Below are positions 12,101-21,100 of a DNA stretch of 64,000 nt, piece by piece. Source of the stretch: Hippopus hippopus (lineage: Eukaryota; Mollusca; Bivalvia; Cardiida; Cardiidae); contig OX328112.1 in the NCBI GenBank assembly GCA_946811185.2, forward strand, positions 15,357,215-15,421,214, written 5' to 3'. Under the pieces are notes generated by a model that saw nothing but the letters and a program-made list of their open reading frames with translations, ran no database searches and was not told the origin of the DNA. A program made the translations under genes and the position numbers. Each line of letters opens with the position of its first letter. Position 1 is the stretch's first letter.

Positions 12101-15100
12101 AGGGCAGAAAACACAGTGGAAAAAGGAGAAAAAGCTGGTCACCAGCACTTTCTGCTTTTCCCTCAATGTCTTCAAAAGCCTCCTCTTTCAGAGTCGTTTA
12201 AAGTTTTGATTGTGTTTTAGAGGGTTTACCATTTACAAAACAATCCCAAGATTTAATGAACATGAATAAGACGGCTTTGGAAAACATTTAGGGGAAAATG
12301 AGAAAATGCTATACGTGATCCACTAAATCCAATTTGTCTAACAACCAACTGAATCATGAGGTAGACTGGTCCTTTGACATGCTGAAAATTGACCAACTGC
12401 ATAAAGGTTTGACCCATGTCAGATTATGCAGGCTGACCTCAGTCAATACTTTTTGCAGATGCATTAAACCCGCTTTTTTACAGAGCTTGGCTCACATAGG
12501 TAGAGGTTTGGTGAGGTTGTATTTTCAAGAAGATTTCTTTTATTATTTAAGGTGTCAGAGCACTTAGCAACCTTGCCCCTCACCAGTTCTCCATCACCAT
12601 GGTTACCAGAGAGATTCCCTGGAGACAGGAGAAGCGTGGCCTCAGTGACAGGAAGTACAAACTCAACCCCAGAGCCTGACTTGTCTTCCAGAACATCAGT
12701 CGCATCTGGCTTCAGCTGCAGGACTAAAATTGAAACAGAATTTCCAGCGACTCCTTCCAGCCCGAAGTCAAAGCATGTCAATATTATCGAGAGACAGAAT
12801 GAAGCAAAAAGAAGTTCATCTGTCTCATCATTATCATCCCAAAACAGAGGACCAAACAAGCAGAGAACCAGGTCTACCTCTTCCTTAAGTCGGGTCCGAG
12901 GTTTGAGTTTTCTCACTCCTCCTGAGCGCTCACAATCCAATGATTCAGGAATTCAGAATGCAACGACCAATGAACTGTCTGTCCACAATTCTCAAATCTC
13001 AGCAGACAAGAGTACAGATCATATTGTGCCTTTAAATAAGTCCAGTCCATCCATTTCCAGCCTCACATCTCAGGGACATGTATCTCGTATAGGGTCCAAA
13101 ATTCCAGGAGTTCCAATCAAAAGTCAGATCAGTGATGAAACACGTCTGAGAAGAAATTCGTTGAAAGCAGAATATGGCATACGCATGGGATGTCAGTCAC
13201 CGGTCTCCAGTAAAACCAGCAATAGTGTCTCAGGGAAACAGCCTCCTTCAAAAGTACCTACACAACCTTCTAGGTCGCCTTCAGTGGCCTCAACTGGTAG
13301 TCAAGGTCATTCAAGGTCACCTTCTGTCTCTTCAACAAAGTCATCATCTAGTTCTAAAATTCCTACAGTGTTTCGAAACTCAGGATCTACTATATCCAAG
13401 TCTACCAAAACTGATTCGAAGGAGAATGTGTCAGCACAGAACAGAGGTAAATCAGGCCAAGACAGACAGCCAAGTATATCAAAAATGGTTCCTCCAGTAC
13501 CAAGTCAGTCAAAACTGATTCCTCCTCGATCACCAACTTTGAAGTATTCTGGAATTAAAACAACACTGAAAACAGATAATGCATCATCCAAGACTTTGAC
13601 ATCCAAAAATGATAAAGTTACCAAAAGTCAAACTTCAAATGTTGCCATGACAACCCCTGCAAACATCAAAAGCCTTTATACCATCAATCCAGGTGCTAAT
13701 AGACAATCATATGATAGACCAACAAGGACAGCCAGTAAACCTCCTGTTCCTACCAGGGCAGATAAGCCAGTAAATCACAATCGTCCAGAAACACACTATC
13801 CAATTATGGGACTTACTAATTTGAATCATACAAGTCCAAAAAACGAGGACAGTCCAAAGATATATGCTAATGTATTTAGTACTCAAGCAAAGTCTGCTAC
13901 AAAAGTAAAACCTAACAATGTAAACGTCAGCACTGAGCCTAATGAAATGTCTGCTCTAAAACAAGCTCAGTTCTTTTATGATTATAGCGATGAAGACAGT
14001 GATGTGAGTATCAAAAGGCCAGTGTCTAAAGACTTCAGTATTGCCTCTACAGTCTCATTAGATGAGTTACTAGATCAAACTTTAGAAAATATTGACACTC
14101 CAGTGGACGGGGATTATAGTTCTGATCATTATTTATTTAGTTTGAAACAGTTACCTGTTCAAAGTAAAAGTAGTGGAAGTAACAGAAGTAGTTCTGAGAA
14201 AGATGGTCCTGTAACTGTCTCTCCTCCACATGATTCTGTTGATGGAATAGTTACACAGACAGTGAATGGAATAGTTACACAGAAAGTGAATGGTTTAGGT
14301 ACACAAACAGTGAAGGAACAAGGTGCTAGTGAACTAGTAAAGGATAGTTCTGCTAACGGTACAGAACAGTCAGGTGATAGAGAGCATAGGTTGCAGGGTA
14401 AACCTGATATTGTGAAAGACACAGAGCAGTGTGAGCAGAGAAATCTGCAAAAAAGTATAACAGTGTCACAAATACCCGGTTCTTCCATGCCAGGCTATAG
14501 GGCAAAGAGGCCAAAATCTCTCGTACTTGGTGCTAACGATAAGAAATTTTTATACTGTGAATACGGATCGTCTTCCAGCTCCGATACCTCAGATGAAGAA
14601 TGGAGTTACCAGCTATCCTATGCAAAAAATATCAAACAACAAGAGATTCAGTCAAAAGTGGCCAAAAGCTTGCAGTCTGGTCAGGCTCAGTTAGTAGAGT
14701 CTCCCAGATCTAGCAAGAACATACAAGGTGCTATAAATAGTAAGAAAAATAAGGTATCCACAAACTTTGAGAAACAGACTGCTAAAGTTGTGTCCCAAAT
14801 TCCAAAGGCTAATATGACTAAGAAACCTTCCAAAATACCACCTCCTACAGCGACTAAACCAGTGAAGAAAAAGTCTGTGCAGAATGATAACATAAATACT
14901 CGGCCTAAATCCATGGAAATATGTGTTAATACAGTGTTAGTCAATTCTGAACCCGTTACTTGCTATTCCTATTTGAACAAAGTGGATACTAAATCTGAAT
15001 CAGTGAAATACTTGAGTCAAAGAGATCATGATTCTACACTGTTTTCTACAAAATCTGATGATCCAGATATGACCATGAACTCTACTTTTGATGAGGTCAA

Positions 15101-18100
15101 GGTGGAAAGGTCAGGCAGCAAGGATGATGGTTACTCAACAATGTCTAGTGATGTACAGCCAGAGATTATGGAAAAATACTCCGATGTTTTTGAGAGTTCC
15201 ACAAACAGTAACGAAATCAGGAACTCCAATCTGAGCCTAAGCTCTCAGAACTCTTTTTCAAGTGAAGATCGACCAAGTACTCACGGCTCTCTTGGTCGTG
15301 TTAGAGCATTGAAAATGAAATTTGATATGGAAAGTCAAAAATCCCCAGAAAAAGAGGTAGTGGTCACAAAGTCACCCCCAAACTCTCCCTCTAAATGCGC
15401 ATTAAAACCTCCCAAACCAGCAGCTCTAACAAAACCGTCTTCAGTCCAATCTGCAGGCACTACATCTGATAAAGTGGTTATGACTGGATTGAGCAGAATT
15501 CCCAAATCTAAACCAGTAAGGGACAATATCACAGTGACAAAACCTAAAAGTGCTATACCTCTACCAAAATCATCCTCACTTCCAGCGAAAAAGGACACGG
15601 AAGTTTCAACTGTGGGAAACATGTCTAATTTAAAGCCAAAAGATATTTCTATGATACAGGATAAAACGGAAAAGAAGTGTAATGAAAACAGAACTGTTAC
15701 CACAGAGGTGACCCCAAATAAGGAGACAAAAAATCAAATGCAACATTCGCCTCATACAACTGTACCACAAACATCCACACCAAAACATCTGGAAGAACAA
15801 TTTATGAATTTGGGATATTTTACGCCAGCTTTTGACCGTATTGAGTTTCTGCGAGACACAAGTTGTGACAGCAACAGCTCACTGTCCGACAGAGGTTCAG
15901 ATCTAACCTCGTTACACATATCTGAAGATAATATCCTGTCCGATATCCCTGAAGAGAAGGAAGGATATGAAAGTTCTATCGGTCATAGGAGCGGAAATAC
16001 TTCGTTCTCGTCCCTACCTAATGTGACGGCAGCAAAAAAGTCAATACAGGTCTCACATACAGCCCACACCCAACATCACGCCACAAAGTTTACAAGCACC
16101 CTCAAGAACCACTGGGCTTCATTACAAGGTTTATGTAGAGCTGCTAAAGCATCTGATTATGAACAACAAAAACTTCTGAAGACAACACCAGACTACGAGG
16201 AACTGTATGGTGGGTGTCTGAATATAGAGACTTTGAATGAAAGGTCAACATCTGAATCTGACCTATATAACAGAGGGGATAAACCAGAAGTGACCTTGGT
16301 ACCACGTCTGTCAAGGTCACATAGTGCAGACAAACTTGTAGTTGATGAGCTTGCTGTCGAAGAACAATTGCAACATCTACTTAAAACTGAAATGTTAAGA
16401 CAGGTAAGTTATCCTAATTGGACCCTGTATCAGACAATCCGGTATTACAGAGACCCCGCAGAGAAAGCATTCGAAAATATTTTGGGCAAAGGAAAAAATG
16501 CTTGTAACCAGCATTTTCTCCTTTTTCAACAATGTTATCTACCCCATCTAAGACAGAAATCATCACTTTAGCTACATTTGACGTCTGCAATTGCTTTGAA
16601 TTTGGTGGAGTCCAGAATTTTGTTTATTTGTAAAGTTAACTCTTTTCCACATTACAAATATATAGACTTGTCCAAATTCGAATCTGTTGCAGACGACAAC
16701 ATGTGGCTCAAATGATAGAATTTGTCTTCGATAGGGTAGAAACCATTGTAGAAAAGGGAAAAAATGCTGGTTACCAGCATTTTCTTTTTTTCTTCCACAA
16801 TGTCTTCAAAAGGATTCTTGTTTTGGGTTATTAAAACTCATGGTTATGGGGTAAACAGTTAACACTTTACCAGTTAACAAAATTAAATAAAATTGTCTTT
16901 GAAAGGGTAGAAAGTCATATGGGAAAAAGGAGAAAGCACTGTGGGAGAAGGGGATTTTTGCTGGTTACCAGTTGTGTTTAGTATGCAGCATGTTTTTGCT
17001 CGTAAATGATATTATAATAAAGATCTTGTTACCAATAACTTTGATGAACGAATGTCGTATTTTAACCCCTTTACCAAACAATCCCAGATTTTCACGGCCC
17101 TGAGAAAGAAGCCTTCTGAAAACCTTGTGGGAAAAGGAGAAAATGCTGGTTACAAGCATTTTCTCCTTTTCCCACAATGTTTCCTACCCTGCTTAAAATA
17201 AATTTCAATTTTTGAGTTATGTTTATTTTGTCACATGCAAATACTTTCAATTTGGACCAGTCTAAAATTTTGGCACTTAGTAAAGATTTAAGTGAATCAA
17301 GTATCTTCATGATTTAAAGTTGTAAATTTGCTGTTTATGAGATTGTATACTAGAGCCATGCTCTGTGAAATTGGGGTCTAATGCACCTGCAAAAACTATC
17401 GACCCAGGTCAGCCTGCACACTCCACGCAGGCTAACGTGGGTCAAAAGCTTTTGCTATTTGTAAATTTGTTGCATGTTAAAGCACCAGTCTACCTCATGT
17501 TTCAGACCATTGTTTGACAGAATGGGTTTTATGGATTGGTAATTATGTGACAACTTGCTTGATTATAATGCATCGCAGAGATACACTTAACCCTCTTTTG
17601 CCAGAGTGCGGCTTGCTTGTTTTTAACACTTTGATGCCGAGTTGAAATTGATAGTGATGTCACAAAACTGAAAATGGTGTTATCCTTCAGAAAGACGTTA
17701 CTCGATCGTACAAAAAAATTCAGTTTGTAGCATTTTAGGAAAGGCAAGTTATTTCTTGAGCTACATGATCGAAATTTGTTTCAGGCAAAAATTCAATACT
17801 TATACTCTTGCCTTTGTCACTTATGAAGATATCATTTTGATGTTTCCCTGGTAAAACTGTATCTCAGTTTTACACCAGATAATTTCGGAATTCCCTTTAT
17901 TTGAAAATGGGATTGTTTAAATCTGACAAACTTATTATCACTACAGATCCAGCGTAACGTCAATAGCGCAGACAAAGATGAAGCCAACTTTACGAGCTTC
18001 GTGGAGCTGCTTATACAACGCGGTCACGTCATGAATACGGCCTCAACTCCGTTGTCAGCAGAGCCTAGCATAGAGGTATGAGGACCTAATCTTTCTAGCG

Positions 18101-21100
18101 TGCTGTTTCATTGATTTTAGAAGTTGTATCGTTAATAGAAATCTTATGATAACATGCCAAAATTTAGATAAATCCAGCATAACCATAAAACACAAATTTG
18201 TCTTTGAAGGATAGAAAACATAAAGGAAAAAGGAGGAAATGCTGGCTACTAGCATTTTCTCCTTTTTCCACTATGTTTTCAAAAGGCTTCCTTCTCCAGG
18301 TCGTTAAAGCCCAGGACTGTGTGGTAAAGGGTTAACTCACAACACAACAGTTTTAGACTTTTCTGTCTCGAAAGCATATCCAAACGTAGCAGTGGCATCA
18401 TGCAAAAACTTTGATATTTTATAATATATGTCATTACCAGCATTTTCTCCCTTATTCACGTTTTCAAAAACCTGTTTTTTTTTTTTTTTTTTGGTTTTTT
18501 TTGAGGGGGGGCGCGGGGTCATTTAAACTCAGGATTATGTAGTATAGAGTTAATGTTATCAAAGGCCTTATTCCTCAGAGTTGTAAAAACACAGAATCGT
18601 GAAATTGGCTTGATTGCTCATTTCTTTGTATTTTACAGGAATCACCTGGTTTAAACAAAATGTCTGTCTCTAACCTCTCCTCCAAAGTCAACACACCGAA
18701 TGTGGACAGTTTCGTTTTGGAGGAGAAACCTGGGGCTGACATTACATCACAGAACAGCAGTGCGGTCATGAGTCCAGTTGGAGACGAACAGAAAAAATTC
18801 AACAGTCAGTTTTATAGCCTATGTAATACAGGATCAGTTAAGAGTGTCTCGGATAAAAGCGACCGACAGGGTAAAGAACAGAAAAGCGGCAATTCAGTTA
18901 ATGTGAATGGTAGGTCAGTGCATATGTGTCAGAACGGAGATGCTGAATGTGTGAAATGTCTGGACGATAAACATGTGGTGGAATTTGATGATATCTCTCG
19001 TCAGATTGAAAGTCTTTCAAAAACTGTGAATGCATTGCATAAGAGTTTGACTAGTCTAAACAGTGACAATAGTGATATTGAATCAGAGTTGAATGAAGGC
19101 AATAGTGAATTAACTAGTGCAATAGGTAATAAAGACATAGATGGTTATCAGTGGGTAGAAGATGAATTCTTTTTGTCGCCGTATGGAGGGGAGATAATCC
19201 TGGGTGGAACTGGTGTATCATGTGAATGGATGAACGAATACTCGGACAATGCAAACCATTTCGAGGAATTGGCAGGACAAGGAAGCATCCAGGCAGACAG
19301 TGCACCCGAATTACCCGAAAAGAAACATAATATAAAAGTCAACACAAAACATCCAAATTCAATTCTTGCTGGAGCATTAGACCAGGAGGGGAACTTTGAT
19401 ACAAAACGTTTGATATCTAGACGTCTACACCAGGAAGAAATGAAGAGAAGAACACAGAGAGGTAGCGACAGCAGTCATCTAGATAACGGCGGTGATGTAC
19501 TTAGTTTTGTTGACCATGGTGCGTCCCTGCACGGGATATCTGTTAGTCAGGGACAGGGTTTTAAGAAAGAGGAACTTCGACTTACTCCAGAAAAAGATCT
19601 TGATGAAACTGAAATCACAAACAATGAGGTATTCAGAAAATTAAATTTTTGCCTACTCTACCTTAACCACACTATTTGGACTTTTATCAACTGTTAGGAA
19701 AATGCCTTATGAAAACATTGTGGGAAACGGAGAAAATGATGGTAACCAGCATTTTCTTCGTTTCCCACTATGTTTCTACCCTATCAAACTCAAAATTCAA
19801 TTTTTGAGTCACATTTACTAGTATTTTGTCATCTGCAAATGCTTTCAATCTGGACTGGCTCAAAATGTTGTCCTTTGGTATAGAGTAAACATCAAACAAT
19901 CCATATAGAATTCTAACCCTTAGAGCACTTTGCTTTTGTAGAGTGTTTAGATTATGATCAGTCCAATGAAATGGTCCTTTTTACTTTAAAACAACAGTCC
20001 AAATACAGCACTTTTTAGCCAGAGAATTTCATAAACTAGCTGACAGTGTTATTAGGCTTGCCTATTTTCAAAGTTTCTGCTGACACCAAATTAGCCGAGC
20101 CCCAGTAGTTTAGTCGGTAGCTCGGCCAATTTCTTTCCGAGGATTGATGATAGTCACTGCGACAGGATTCATTCCTCTCCCACCGCTGACCATTGTTTCG
20201 ATGATGATTGTGTGGGAAAGCAGCCAGTAGCTTGGAAAGAAAATTGTGCGAAGTACTGGTAAAGAGACTCCAGGAACGCATGGATAGGTGCACTGGCCGC
20301 CGCGATATAACTGAAATAATATTGAAAACGGCGTTAAACACCATACAATCAATCAATCAATACATCAAATTAAAAGTAAACAGAAATTACTGGATTTGCG
20401 TAGAAAGGGTAGAAATATTTACCAATCTATTCTCCTAGTCCTGCAATGTTTTCAAAAGCTTCTATCCTCAGAATCATTATGTCATGGGATCTTTGGTAAA
20501 GGTTTTAACAGATTAACTCTTTACCACGCAATCCCGAGTTTTAAGGAGCTTGTAGAAGAAGGCTTTTGAAAACATTTTGGGAAAAGGAGAAAATGTTGGC
20601 AACCAGCATTTTCTCCTTTTCCCAAAATGTTTTTTATCCTCTCAACAGTTAATTCCAACATTTGAGCCACATTCAATTTGTCGTCTGCAAATGCTTTCAA
20701 TTTGGACAAGTCTAATTTGTTGTTGTCTAATAGAGAATTAAACAAATCGATAGATCTAGAACTGAGACATTGCTTGTGTTAGTTTTTTATTCTATTGTTT
20801 GAAATGTTTCAGCAGCAGCCGTATGCTGGCAAGTTTCTGGAAAAGATGGTGGAGTATGGAGGAAGTCAGGACAGTTTAGATGACAATATTGGTGTAGACA
20901 ACATGATGTGCCATAGACTTCTTGGTGGAAAAGGTAACAGGCTTGAATTTTTTTTAGCTCAGCTGTTTTTGGAGTATCGAGGTACTGTCATGGCCCAGTT
21001 TTTATCCCGCAAAAACTTTGACATAACATCTCTGTAATTACTGAAGATATTTACTTCAAATTCAGACAAGTTGTTAACTATTAAAAAGGAAACTAGGCAA

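Noticed and set aside
12464..12940. 158-codon ORF antisense to the start of the giant exon, and similar antisense ORFs at 14159-14488, 14687-14944 and 15335-15703
   Set aside because: They are shadows of a Ser-rich coding exon; composition is the reverse complement of Ser/Lys codons and no domain is seen.
13174..13518. 114-codon ORF in a second frame of the giant exon
   Set aside because: Overlaps the well-supported frame and has no independent support.
17951..18060. Exon 7 region considered as part of a separate gene
   Set aside because: Its phase, strand and spacing fit between exons 6 and 8 of the NCKAP5-like gene, so no separate gene is needed.
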